64,000 nt of DNA from Stenotrophomonas sp. UBA2124 (GCA_002329155.1 DCXY01000015.1:5232-69231); one strand, 5' to 3'. Positions 26,011 to 34,114 are shown, counted from the first letter of the stretch. Numbers and translations are program-made. Notes: generated by a model from the letters alone, not told the origin.

Positions 26011-27474
26011 ATGAAAGCGAATAAATGGACCGTACTCGCCATGGCGGTCACCGCGCTGACGATCAGTGCGGCGGCCAATGCGGCAGACGACAAGAACGCC
26101 AGCGCGAACATCGATCACCAGCACAACGTGAACGAGACCCGCACCAACACCAACACGACCACCAACACCAACACCAACGTCAATACGGACGTCAACACCA
26201 CGGTTGACACCGATATCGACCTGAAGCTCGATGCCGCTGCCACGCTGCGCTATTCGGATACGCGCACCAACACTGATACCCGCAGCAATTACGAGTCCAC
26301 CCGTAACACCAGCAGCTCGAACGAGGTGTACGAGAACGTCCAGAAGACGTCGAACATCACCGCTGACGAGCGCAAGGAAAAGAACAACCACGGCGTTGAC
26401 GTGAACTTCGAGAAGGACATCCGCCTGAGCTCGGATGTGAACTTCTCCGGTGATCCGACCATCACCGGCAACATCGACCTGGATTCGGCGGCCATCGCCA
26501 TCATCGACAACCGCCAGTCGATCTCCAACAACCATGCCGAAAACGGCCTGCTGGACAACGACGCCTCCATCGGTTCGGACGTGGCTTCCAACGCCTCGGG
26601 CAACCTGGGCTTCAACGTTGCCGCCGGTGACAACAACGCCCAGGACAACGCCGCCGCGCTGTCGGCTGCCGACGCCTCCTTCAGCTTCGGCATGGCCGAT
26701 GCGGAAGTGTTCGTGAACCAGGCTGGCATGAACAACCTGACCATGAACCACGGTGTGACCAATACCTCGGGCATCGGCGGCAACGCCTTCTCGGGTGCGG
26801 CCGGCAACATCGGCGTGAACGTGGCCAGCGGCAACAACAACGAGCAGAAGAACGCTCTGGCTGCCTCGGTCGCCACCAGCGCCTATGCCACCTCGTCGAT
26901 CAGCTCGAACCAGACCTCCTCGGGCAACCAGGTCAGCAACGACGGTTACTACGACTATGTCGTGAACACCTATGACCTGCGCATGGGCGGCACCGTCAAG
27001 GGTTCCACCGCCAGCGCCGGTACCGGCACCTATCAGGGCACCGGCAACTCCTACCAGAAGAGCAACTTCTACCCGGACAACTGGACCGGCAACAGCCATT
27101 CCGGTGGCAACCAGGTCGGCCACAGCGACTGGGACTTCGAGACCCAGGGCGCAGTCGCCAACCCGAACAAGCAGGGTGTGGGTGGCATGGCATGGGATAC
27201 CGATGAGAAGGGCAGCATGAAGTTCTCTGAAATGGGCACTGCCGATCTGGTCGCCAGCCTGAGCGGCACCGTGGTGGACATCGACTGGATTGCCGTTGAT
27301 GCAACCAACACGGCCTCCCTGTCGGGCAGCGCGTTCTCCAACGCCTCCGGCAACATCGGCGTGAACCTGGCCTCCGGCACCGGCAATCTGCAGGCCAACA
27401 GCCTGGCGCTGGCCGTTGCCCAGCCCTCCACCGGCGGTGGCGGCGGCGGTGGCGGTGGCGAAGGCACCCCGTAA
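26011..27474 (+). CDS. fapC: major functional-amyloid subunit (FapC-like)
   Basis: A 487-residue exported protein with GAGGG before the ATG. The signal peptide spans about residues 1-24. An N-terminal Thr/Asn-rich tract (about 43-66, alternating N and T) is followed by a charged linker. The three amyloid repeats are GNLGFNVAAGDNNAQDN (about 197-213), GNIGVNVASGNNNEQKN (about 265-281) and GNIGVNLASGTGNLQAN (about 447-463). Repeats 2 and 3 are separated by a linker of about 165 residues rich in G, S, N and Y. The chain ends in nine glycines and EGTP. There is no cysteine. The repeats closely fit those of Pseudomonas FapC, but the protein is longer and lacks CxxC. It is the predicted main fibre subunit at the cell surface. 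Confidence 0.87.
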   Translation: MKANKWTVLAMAVTALTISAAANAADDKNASANIDHQHNVNETRTNTNTTTNTNTNVNTDVNTTVDTDIDLKLDAAATLRYSDTRTNTDTRSNYESTRNTSSSNEVYENVQKTSNITADERKEKNNHGVDVNFEKDIRLSSDVNFSGDPTITGNIDLDSAAIAIIDNRQSISNNHAENGLLDNDASIGSDVASNASGNLGFNVAAGDNNAQDNAAALSAADASFSFGMADAEVFVNQAGMNNLTMNHGVTNTSGIGGNAFSGAAGNIGVNVASGNNNEQKNALAASVATSAYATSSISSNQTSSGNQVSNDGYYDYVVNTYDLRMGGTVKGSTASAGTGTYQGTGNSYQKSNFYPDNWTGNSHSGGNQVGHSDWDFETQGAVANPNKQGVGGMAWDTDEKGSMKFSEMGTADLVASLSGTVVDIDWIAVDATNTASLSGSAFSNASGNIGVNLASGTGNLQANSLALAVAQPSTGGGGGGGGGEGTP

Positions 27475-27522
27475 TCAAGACATCCATCACCTGACGGTGA
27501 TGCCCCTGTCCTGAGCAACAAG

Positions 27523-27600
27523 CCCGGCCATCCGCCAATGGCCGGGTGATCCAGGGAGCCCCAGCCCCTCTCCCCCGTGGTGCCGGGGCTCCCACCTTTT
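27523..27600 (+). terminator. two hairpins between major subunit and peptidase genes
   Basis: CCCGGCCAT/ATGGCCGGG (27523-27531 and 27538-27546) is followed by GGGAGCCCC/GGGGCTCCC (27554-27562 and 27585-27593), which ends in ACCTTTT. The tandem position directly after the subunit gene suggests partial termination or 3'-end protection. That would give more subunit than assembly-factor mRNA, a common layout in fibre operons. Confidence 0.65.
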
Positions 27601-27626
27601 ATCGCTGCGCGAGGAAATACGTTGCC

Positions 27627-28328
27627 ATGTTCCGCGTCCTGCTCCTGCTGGCCTTTACCGTGCTGTGCATCGCGCCGCTGGCGCATGCGGGCGATGTCGC
27701 CTTTGGTGGCGTGCTGCCCAATGGCGCCATGTATACCGGCAAGGTGGAGAGCATGGCCGAGCGGCGCTTCCGCAACGTGGTACGCCAGCACACCGATTAC
27801 AGCTGCGGCGCTGCCGCACTGGCCACCATCCTCAAGCATGCCTACCACCTGAACACCGACGAGGCGACGGTGATCGAAGGCATGATGGGCGTGGCCGATC
27901 CGGACCTTGTCCGCCAGCGGGGTTTCTCGCTGCTGGACATCAAGCGTTATGTGGAGTCGCTGGGCATGCGTGGGCGCGGTTACCGCGTCGACGAGGGGCG
28001 ACTGAAGAGCCTGCGTGTACCCGGGCTGGTACTGATGGATGTGCGCGGCTTCCGCCACTTCGTCGTGCTCAAGCAGGTACGCGATGAGATGGTCGAAGTG
28101 GCCGACCCCATCCTCGGCAACCGCGCCGTGCCGCTACAGGAATTCCTGCAGAGCTGGCCCTCGCGCGCGGTGTTCGTGGTGATCGGCAGTGACTTCGACC
28201 GCAACACGGTACTGCTGCAACCCAGCGAACGCCCCAGCGCACGCGCGCTGGTCGCACGCCAGGGCGGCGGACCGATAACCGATGCCGAACTGGTCGACTT
28301 TGGTTTCACCCATGCCGACCTGTTCTGA
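27627..28328 (+). CDS. fapD: C39-family cysteine peptidase (FapD-like)
   Basis: A 233-residue protein with an N-terminal signal or membrane segment (about 1-21). The C39 papain-like core has oxyanion Gln54 and nucleophile Cys60 in QHTDYSCGAAALATIL. The general base is His144 in GFRHFVVL, and Asp160 lies in VADPILG. It has no ABC transporter domain, unlike bacteriocin C39 exporters, and matches FapD, the stand-alone C39 peptidase of the Pseudomonas amyloid operon that is needed for fibre formation. GAGGAA lies 10 nt before the ATG. An upstream in-frame extension through the terminator hairpins is rejected. Confidence 0.87.
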   Translation: MFRVLLLLAFTVLCIAPLAHAGDVAFGGVLPNGAMYTGKVESMAERRFRNVVRQHTDYSCGAAALATILKHAYHLNTDEATVIEGMMGVADPDLVRQRGFSLLDIKRYVESLGMRGRGYRVDEGRLKSLRVPGLVLMDVRGFRHFVVLKQVRDEMVEVADPILGNRAVPLQEFLQSWPSRAVFVVIGSDFDRNTVLLQPSERPSARALVARQGGGPITDAELVDFGFTHADLF

Positions 28329-28340
28329 AGGAGTGTCGTG

Positions 28341-29108
28341 ATGAACCTGTATCGATATGGATTGTTGGCCCTGACGCTGGTGCTGGTTCTGCCGGCGTAT
28401 GCCCAGGAGCAGCCAACGCAGCCGGGCAAGGGGCTGCATGAGATTCCGGATCCGGAGCTGAACCTGATGCGCGGGCGCTACACCGTGGGCGGCAACACGG
28501 TGGCCTGGTTCGGCGTGACCATGATCTCCACCTGGCAGGCGGCCAATGGCCAGAGCCTGCAGGGCGCGCTTACCCTGGGCATGGATTTCAGCAAGGGCGG
28601 CGCGCCGAAGCTGAGCTTCAGCCCCAATGTGAGCATCACCGCGGCCAACGCGCCGCTGCCCGACTCAAGTGGGCGCAGCATCGACGGCAGTGGCCTGGCC
28701 AATGTCAGTGGCCTGAGCCAGAGCGTGCAGATTGCCGGCGACGGCAACCGCGCCAGCAACGTGCTGCAGTTGAACGTGCGCAACGATGGTGTGGTGCCGG
28801 CGGCTGCCGGCAGTAAAGGCACCGGCAGTGCCAGCACGCGCATGGGGGATGCCAGTGCGGTGGCCAGCTTCGACGGCAACGCCGCGCAGCTGCAGTTGCA
28901 GGTGGAAGGGCAGGGCGCGGTGCAGCAGTGGCTGCGCAGCGGCAGCGTCGGCCAGAGCATCCAGCTGATGGCCGACGGCCAACAGGCAGGCAACCGCCTG
29001 CAGATCGACCTGGTCAGGCAGTCGCTCGGCGGCAACCTGCCCCTGTCGCAGAACGTGGCCCAGGCCATCACGCTCAATCGGGGGTTGAGCGGGATGGGCG
29101 GCCATTGA
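28341..29108 (+). CDS. fapE: FapE-like exported protein with one amyloid-type repeat
   Basis: A 255-residue exported protein. AAGGAG lies 7 nt before the ATG at 28341, which is preferred over the GTG three bases earlier. The signal peptide ends near residue 22 (AYAQ). The mature start holds DPELNLMRGRYTVGGNTVAWFGV. A segment at about 124-140 (GLSQSVQIAGDGNRASN) has the same spacing as the repeats of the FapB-like protein, with the first asparagine replaced. A weaker one follows (GQSIQLMADGQQAGN). In Pseudomonas, FapE is a minor fibre component encoded at this position. The assignment is by position, size and repeat. Confidence 0.75.
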   Translation: MNLYRYGLLALTLVLVLPAYAQEQPTQPGKGLHEIPDPELNLMRGRYTVGGNTVAWFGVTMISTWQAANGQSLQGALTLGMDFSKGGAPKLSFSPNVSITAANAPLPDSSGRSIDGSGLANVSGLSQSVQIAGDGNRASNVLQLNVRNDGVVPAAAGSKGTGSASTRMGDASAVASFDGNAAQLQLQVEGQGAVQQWLRSGSVGQSIQLMADGQQAGNRLQIDLVRQSLGGNLPLSQNVAQAITLNRGLSGMGGH

Positions 29109-29155
29109 GTCCCGTGCGCGGCACGGTGTCATGAGGCAGCAGTGAGGAACAGGAC

Positions 29156-30508
29156 ATGAAACGACTGGCGATGGCGGCGCTGGTGGGTCTTGCTGTGGTT
29201 TCGCCCGCAGTGGCGGCGCAGGAAGCGACTGGCGGTAGCAGTGAAAACGAGGAAGACATCCGCGCACTGGCGGCGCAGCTGGAGGCGTTGAAGGCCAGCT
29301 ATGCGCAGGAGGTGCGCAGGTTGCGCGAGCTGGACATGCAGGTGCAGGCCATCCAGGCGCGGGTCAGCGGCAGGGCCGCACAGGCCTTGCCCGCGCCGCC
29401 GCCACAGGTGGCCGCGCAGCAGGTGCAGGCAGCGGCCGAGCAGGGCGGTGATGCCCCAGCGGCCCCCGCAGCAGCCGCACAGGCGCCGCGGGGTGGTGAC
29501 GGCTACGCCAGTACCGCAGCCGAGGCGCAGCAGGCCAAGGAAGCCGCGCGGCGCAGCGTGGATGATGTGAAGCAGCAGCAGTCGGCACTGTTCAACCGGC
29601 GCCTGACGCTGGAAAACAGCATCAGCTATGCACGCTACGACCGGAAGCAGCTCACCCTCAACGGCTTCCTGGCGCTGGACGCGATCTTCCTTGGCAACAT
29701 CGCCATCGAGAACGTGGAGTCCGATTCGCTGACCTACAACTTCGCCGCGCGCTGGGGCGTGAACCCGAGGCTCACGCTGAATCTGGATGTGCCCTACATC
29801 GCACGCAAGACCATCTATCAGAAGGGTGGCGCGGGCGGCTCGGCAGCGGCCATCGCGCAGGAAGAAACCCATGGCACCGGTATTGGCGATGCCACCTTCA
29901 GCGCCAACTACAAACTGTTCGGCGAGCGCGGCTGGCGGCCGGAGACGGTGCTTACCGGTGGCATCACCGCACCCACCGGGCGAGAACCCTATGGGCTGGA
30001 CTGGAAGGTGATCGAGCGCGATGACGATGACTTCATCCGTTTCGCGGTGCCCGCGCAGCAGCCCACCGGCAATGGCGTGTACCAGGCCAACGTCGGCCTG
30101 TCGGCGGTGAAGACCGCCGACCCGGCCATCCTGTTCGCCAACCTGGGTTACATCCGCTCGTTCAAGCGCAGCTTCGACGACATCGATTCCAACCCGGACA
30201 CGGTCAACCCGGGCGAGGTGAAGCTGGGTGATGCGTATTACTTCGGCGCGGGCGTGGCGTTCGCGTTCAACGAGCGCACCAGCCTGAGTATCTCCTTCAG
30301 CGACCGGCTCAGTGGCCGCGCTTCCACCCGCTACAAGGACGGCAGGTGGATCAAGGTGATAGGCAGTGATGCCAACGCCGGCACGCTCAACCTGGGTGTG
30401 ACCTATGCGCTGACCTCCAAGGCCACCTTCGTGAGCATGCTGGGCGTGGGGCTTACGCCGGATGCACCGGATTTCAGCCTGTCATTCAAGGTGCCGTATA
30501 TGTTGTGA
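29156..30508 (+). CDS. fapF: outer-membrane secretion porin of the amyloid system (FapF-like)
   Basis: A 450-residue exported protein. After a signal peptide (about 1-21) comes a heptad-rich region (EDIRALAAQLEALKASYAQE...) likely to be a coiled coil. A Pro/Ala/Gln-rich linker (about 80-118) and a second helical stretch ending VDDVKQQQSALFNRR follow. From about residue 150 the alternating polar/hydrophobic strands of a beta-barrel continue to the C-terminal KVPYML. Pseudomonas FapF has the same plan, a coiled-coil trimerisation region before a barrel that exports Fap subunits. It is the last gene of the unit, 47 bp after the FapE-like gene. Confidence 0.85.
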   Translation: MKRLAMAALVGLAVVSPAVAAQEATGGSSENEEDIRALAAQLEALKASYAQEVRRLRELDMQVQAIQARVSGRAAQALPAPPPQVAAQQVQAAAEQGGDAPAAPAAAAQAPRGGDGYASTAAEAQQAKEAARRSVDDVKQQQSALFNRRLTLENSISYARYDRKQLTLNGFLALDAIFLGNIAIENVESDSLTYNFAARWGVNPRLTLNLDVPYIARKTIYQKGGAGGSAAAIAQEETHGTGIGDATFSANYKLFGERGWRPETVLTGGITAPTGREPYGLDWKVIERDDDDFIRFAVPAQQPTGNGVYQANVGLSAVKTADPAILFANLGYIRSFKRSFDDIDSNPDTVNPGEVKLGDAYYFGAGVAFAFNERTSLSISFSDRLSGRASTRYKDGRWIKVIGSDANAGTLNLGVTYALTSKATFVSMLGVGLTPDAPDFSLSFKVPYML

Positions 30509-30518
30509 GGCGGGAGTA

Positions 30519-30547
30519 GCAGGGAACAGGGTGTGTCCTGGTCCCTG
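30519..30547. terminator. hairpin between convergent transcripts
   Basis: GCAGGGA-CAGG and CCTGGTCCCTGC pair as an imperfect stem between the last operon gene and the convergent regulator gene. There is no long T run. Confidence 0.5.
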
Positions 30548-30564
30548 CGCTGCTGGTGGCTCTG

Positions 30565-31890
30565 TCAGCGCAGGGCTTCCAGTTCGAGCTGGTGCTTGCG
30601 GCAGAGGCGGTAGATGGTCACCCGCGAGACTTTCATCAGCCGGGCGCAGGCGCTGATGTTGAACCGGCTCTGGCGCAGGCAGGCCAGCAGGGTTTCACGC
30701 TCGGCCACGCCGCGCACGTGGCCCAGCTCTGCGCTGACATCGCTGCCGCCCAGTTCCAGGTCGGCGCAGGTGATCAGCTCGCCTTCGGCGGTGATGGCGG
30801 CGCGCTGCACGCGGTTGAGCAGTTCACGCACGTTGCCGGGCCAGGAGAAACGTTCCATCGCCTCACGCGCCTGGCTGCTGTAGCCGCGCGCGCGGATGGG
30901 GTGGCGCTTGCGGAAATCCTGCAGGAAGCGCCGCGCCAGCAGCTCGATGTCACCCTCGCGGCGGCGCAGTGGCGGCATCGACAGGCGCAGCACATTGAGC
31001 CGGTAATACAGATCGCGCCGGAACGTGCCTTGTTCCACCGCACGCTCCAGGTCCACGTGGGTGGCAGCCAGGATGCGCACGTCCACCGGAATGGGCTGGT
31101 TGCTGCCCACCCGTTCGATGGTGCCTTCCTGCAGCACGCGCAGCAGGCTGGTCTGGGCATCCAGTGGCAGGTCGCCAATCTCGTCCAGGAACACCGTGCC
31201 GGTATGCGCAGTTTCAAACAGCCCGAGGCGGCGGCTGGTGGCACCGGTGAAGGCGCCGCGTTCGTGGCCGAACAATTCCGATTGCAGCAGGGTAGAGGCA
31301 ATGGCACCGCAGTTGATGGCCTGGAACGGCTGGTTACGGCGTGCAGAGAGCCGGTGCAGCGCATGGGCGGCAACTTCCTTGCCGGTGCCGGTTTCACCGG
31401 TGATCAGCACCGGCAGGTCCACGGGTGCGAACTTGCGCAGGGTTGCGCGCATGCACAGCATCACCTCGCTCTCGCCCAGCAGTGTGCCCAGTACATCATC
31501 TGGGGTATCGGCGTACTTTTCGCCACCCAATGCCTGCAGTTCGCGCAGCAGCGCCTTCAGGTCTGGCGGGTGGGGGAACTGGTGTTGGCAGCTGGCCAGC
31601 AGCGGGTGCCTTGCCCGCTCCCCGTCGATGCTGGGGGTGAGGGCAAACAGCGGCATGTGCCGGTGCTCGGCGGCAAACTGGCTGATGCGTTCAAGCTCGC
31701 TGTCCGAACTGGCGCAGAAGTCCACCAGCCCGACCACGGTGTCGCCACCGCGCATGCCGATATCGGCAGATTGATGAGGCAATACCGAGCGAACCTGCCA
31801 GCCGTCGGCGGCCAGCAGTGTCTTGTCCCGCTCCCCCGGTTTTCCAAACCAGATGACGCAGCGTTTACTCGGGTCCAGTGCAGCTACCAT
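30565..31890 (-). CDS. sigma-54-dependent activator with receiver-like N-terminus
   Basis: A 441-residue enhancer-binding protein; AAGGAGAGG precedes the ATG at 31890. Residues 1 to about 125 form a receiver-like domain of the VpsR-like kind (TVVGLVDFCAS holds a possible phospho-Asp, but other receiver residues are unclear). The AAA+ domain has Walker A GETGTGKE (165-172), the sigma-54-contacting GAFTGA (212-217), Walker B VFLDEIGD (233-240) and the RRDLYYRLNV/PLRRREGD blocks. A Fis-type helix-turn-helix is at about 400-432. It is convergent with, and immediately next to, the sigma-54-driven amyloid operon, so it is the obvious candidate activator. Phosphorylation or c-di-GMP control cannot be read from sequence. 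Confidence 0.92.
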   Translation of the reverse strand: MVAALDPSKRCVIWFGKPGERDKTLLAADGWQVRSVLPHQSADIGMRGGDTVVGLVDFCASSDSELERISQFAAEHRHMPLFALTPSIDGERARHPLLASCQHQFPHPPDLKALLRELQALGGEKYADTPDDVLGTLLGESEVMLCMRATLRKFAPVDLPVLITGETGTGKEVAAHALHRLSARRNQPFQAINCGAIASTLLQSELFGHERGAFTGATSRRLGLFETAHTGTVFLDEIGDLPLDAQTSLLRVLQEGTIERVGSNQPIPVDVRILAATHVDLERAVEQGTFRRDLYYRLNVLRLSMPPLRRREGDIELLARRFLQDFRKRHPIRARGYSSQAREAMERFSWPGNVRELLNRVQRAAITAEGELITCADLELGGSDVSAELGHVRGVAERETLLACLRQSRFNISACARLMKVSRVTIYRLCRKHQLELEALR

Positions 31891-31917
31891 GCGTGCTCAC
31901 CTCTCCTTGGGGCGCAC

Positions 31918-31945
31918 CTTATACCCATGTTCCTGACGGGCGCAA
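31918..31945 (-). promoter_or_regulatory. candidate sigma-70 promoter of the activator gene
   Basis: On the minus strand TTGCGC (31945-31940) and TATAAG (31923-31918) are separated by 16 nt. The predicted start leaves a short leader before the ATG at 31890. The Clp-type site lies just upstream. Confidence 0.45.
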
Positions 31946-31957
31946 TCACAACTATAG

Positions 31958-31973
31958 TGTGAAGTCGGTCACA
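31958..31973 (-). promoter_or_regulatory. Clp/CRP-type operator upstream of the activator gene
   Basis: TGTGA-AGTCGG-TCACA is a perfect match to the TGTGA-N6-TCACA consensus of the CRP family, which Clp of xanthomonads also uses. It is centred about 55 bp upstream of the predicted transcription start, near a class I activation position. It is embedded in a wider symmetric stretch (TCACA at 31946 and TGTGA ending at 31982). Confidence 0.72.
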
Positions 31974-32013
31974 ATGTTGTGAGGCCGGGCCAAGGTAGTC
32001 GGCGTGCAGGCAT

Positions 32014-32048
32014 CAAAAAAGCCGCACCCGATGGGATGCGGCTTTTTC
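32014..32048. terminator. bidirectional terminator
   Basis: AAAAAAGCCGCACCC and GGGATGCGGCTTTTT form a stem with A and T tracts at both ends. It ends the transcript of the NlpC/P60 gene on the minus strand and could also work on the plus strand. Confidence 0.88.
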
Positions 32049-32071
32049 CTACCTCAGGCTTGGCTGTTGGC

Positions 32072-32827
32072 TTACAGGGCCACGCGGCGCGCCTGCATGA
32101 ACTTGTCGCCCCAATAGCCACTCAGCAGGGTGTCGGTGCGGACATCCTTGCCGGTACTGGGAGCGTGCAGGAAGCGGCCTTCGCCGACATAGATGCCAAC
32201 ATGGTCCACGCGGCCACGGCGGCCGAAGAACACCAGGTCACCGGCCACCAGCGAGGAACGGTCGCGGATCAGCTCGGCATTGGCCTGGCTGGCCATCTCG
32301 CGCGAGACGCGCGGCAGCTCGATGCCCAGCGCAGTGCGGAATACATAGCCGACCAGCCCGCTGCAGTCGAAGCCGGCGTCCGGGGAGGAGCCGCCCCAGC
32401 GGTACGGGGTGCCCAGCAGGGTCATGGCGCGGCGCAGGATGGACTGCACCTTGCCGTCGGAATCATTGGCCAGTGCCGCGTCGGTGGCGGCGGCAACGCC
32501 CTTGGAGGCGTCGTAGGCGGAAATCAGGCGGCTGAGGTCACCGGCGAACATGGCCGAGCGGTCCATCAGCGGAATGGTGTCACTGGCGGCCAGGTGTGGC
32601 AGCAGGGCGGCCAGGGTGGCCGTGGCGGCCGCATCGGCCTTGCTGCGCTGGGCGGCTTCCACCTTCACCGGGGCGACCGGCTTGGCGGCCTGTTCGGGTG
32701 CTTCGGTGGCGCTCTGTGCAAAGGCGGGCAGGCTGGCCAGGGCCAGAACTGCACTGCAAAGCATGCGACGAAAGGCGGGTGAGATGCTCTTGGGCTGGCC
32801 CGGTTGGGACGTGTTTTCAGTCGTCAC
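32072..32827 (-). CDS. NlpC/P60 peptidoglycan endopeptidase
   Basis: A 251-residue exported protein (start GTG at 32827, signal peptide through about residue 38). An alanine-rich helical linker precedes the NlpC/P60 domain: GTPYRWGGSSPDAGFDCSGLVGYVF contains the catalytic Cys, and VDHVGIYVGEGRFLHAPSTG contains the catalytic His. The family cleaves D-iGlu-DAP type peptide bonds in murein. A second NlpC/P60 gene follows upstream on the same strand, apparently a paralogue. An internal ATG (MLCSAVLAL) could be an alternative start. Confidence 0.9.
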   Translation of the reverse strand: MTTENTSQPGQPKSISPAFRRMLCSAVLALASLPAFAQSATEAPEQAAKPVAPVKVEAAQRSKADAAATATLAALLPHLAASDTIPLMDRSAMFAGDLSRLISAYDASKGVAAATDAALANDSDGKVQSILRRAMTLLGTPYRWGGSSPDAGFDCSGLVGYVFRTALGIELPRVSREMASQANAELIRDRSSLVAGDLVFFGRRGRVDHVGIYVGEGRFLHAPSTGKDVRTDTLLSGYWGDKFMQARRVAL

Positions 32828-32933
32828 GCGGCAGTCACAGAAAAATTCGATGGGCGATCATGCCCTGTCAAGCGTGAGCGTTGGTACAAATTTCGTTAAA
32901 TATTAGTTAATTCCTGCAATTGATTTCACGATT

Positions 32934-33467
32934 TCATCGCAGCACGCGTTTCGCGCCTGTGTAATGGCTGCGCCAGTACGCCCCATCAAGATGGTCCAGC
33001 CGCACCGTGCCACCGCTGCTGGGGGCGTGCACGAAGCGGCCTTCACCGACATAAATACCCACATGCCAGACGTGGCCCTTGTCGCCGAAAAAGACCAAAT
33101 CGCCGGCGGCCAACCGGTCGGGTGCGATCTTCGGCCCCTGGATGGCGGCCAGCTCGTTCGAGGTGCGCGGCAGGTTCAGCGCCAGCATGTCGCGGTACAC
33201 GTAGGTGACCAGCCCACTGCAGTCGAAACCGGATTCGGGGGTGTTGCCGCCGTAGCGGTAGGGCGTGCCCACCAGCCCCAGCGCCCGCATCAGTACCGAC
33301 GAGGCGGCAGCCGGATCGGCCGGAGCCACCGGCGAGTAGTTGCGCGCTGGTGGCGGAGGCGGGGCCTGCTTTCTGGGGCTGTGCCCGCAGGCGGCCAGCA
33401 GGGTGGTGGCCAGGACGGTGGCGGCAAGCGGCCACGCGCGGGAGCGGAAAACTGGCGTGATATGCAT
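32934..33467 (-). CDS. NlpC/P60 lipoprotein endopeptidase
   Basis: A 177-residue protein with lipobox LLAAC, so a lipoprotein anchored in the envelope. After a proline-rich spacer the NlpC/P60 domain shows GTPYRYGGNTPESGFDCSGLVTYVY (catalytic Cys) and VWHVGIYVGEGRFVHAPSSGG (catalytic His). It resembles Spr/MepS in size and architecture. It is paralogous to the neighbouring 251-residue enzyme, with the catalytic blocks nearly identical, so a local duplication followed by divergence is likely. Confidence 0.9.
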   Translation of the reverse strand: MHITPVFRSRAWPLAATVLATTLLAACGHSPRKQAPPPPPARNYSPVAPADPAAASSVLMRALGLVGTPYRYGGNTPESGFDCSGLVTYVYRDMLALNLPRTSNELAAIQGPKIAPDRLAAGDLVFFGDKGHVWHVGIYVGEGRFVHAPSSGGTVRLDHLDGAYWRSHYTGAKRVLR

Positions 33468-33578
33468 GGAGCCCGGATAATGCGAGACATCTCAAAGTCG
33501 CCATGATGGCGGCGTACCTGGCAGCCGACAAGCTGCCTTTCACCGTCTGCCGTTGGCAGCCACCAGACAGAGTTGCGC

Positions 33579-34058
33579 ATGAAGATCGAAAAAGACCGTG
33601 TTGTCCGCTTCCACTACACCGTTTCCGAGGTCGGCCAGGAGCCGATCGAAAGCTCGAAGGACCGTGACCCGCTGGCCATCCTGATCGGCCACGGCAACAT
33701 CATTCCGGGCCTGGAAGCGGCGATGATGGACAAGGAAGCCGGTGAGAGCTTCGGCGTGGACGTGACCTCGGCCGATGCATACGGCGAGCGCCGCGAGGGC
33801 ATGACCCAGCGCGTGCCGAAGAAGCACTTCGGCAACACCCGCCTGGTGCCGGGCACCCAGGTGATCCTGCAGACCAACTTCGGCCCGCGCGCCGTCACCG
33901 TGGAAAAGGTCGGCATGACCGTGGTCGATGTTGACCTGAACCACCCGATGGCCGGCAAGGACCTGCATTTCGACGTGGAAATCGTTGAAGTGCGTGAGGC
34001 CAGCGAGGAAGAAGTGCAGCACGGCCACGTGCATGGCGATGGCGGTCACCAGCACTGA
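33579..34058 (+). CDS. slyD: FKBP-type peptidyl-prolyl isomerase SlyD
   Basis: A 159-residue SlyD: FHYTVSEVGQEPIESS, the FKBP active-site segment ILIGHGNIIPGLEAAMMDKEAG, the inserted-flap domain in the middle, and VDVDLNHPMAGKDLHFDVEI. The C-terminus is short and His-rich (HGHVHGDGGHQH), a potential nickel-binding tail. It lacks the long Cys/His tail of the E. coli protein. It catalyses proline cis-trans isomerisation and acts as a folding helper in the cytoplasm. The ATG at 33579 is used. Confidence 0.94.
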   Translation: MKIEKDRVVRFHYTVSEVGQEPIESSKDRDPLAILIGHGNIIPGLEAAMMDKEAGESFGVDVTSADAYGERREGMTQRVPKKHFGNTRLVPGTQVILQTNFGPRAVTVEKVGMTVVDVDLNHPMAGKDLHFDVEIVEVREASEEEVQHGHVHGDGGHQH

Positions 34059-34081
34059 TCAGCGCTGAACGCAGCACCCCG

Positions 34082-34114
34082 GACGGCCCGCCCACAGCGG
34101 GCCGTCTGCTTTTG
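34082..34114 (+). terminator. Rho-independent terminator after slyD
   Basis: GACGGCCCGC (34082-34091) pairs with GCGGGCCGTC (34097-34106) across CCACA, followed by TGCTTTTG. Confidence 0.85.

Noticed and set aside
25311..27474. Curli subunits (CsgA/CsgB)
   Set aside because: The repeats do not follow the curlin S-x5-Q-x-G-x-G-N-x-A-x3-Q pattern, and no CsgG or CsgD homologue is present. The spacing fits Fap repeats.
27627..28328. Bacteriocin export system based on the C39 peptidase
   Set aside because: The peptidase is a single domain without ABC or membrane domains, and there is no precursor with a double-glycine leader. The neighbours fit an amyloid operon.
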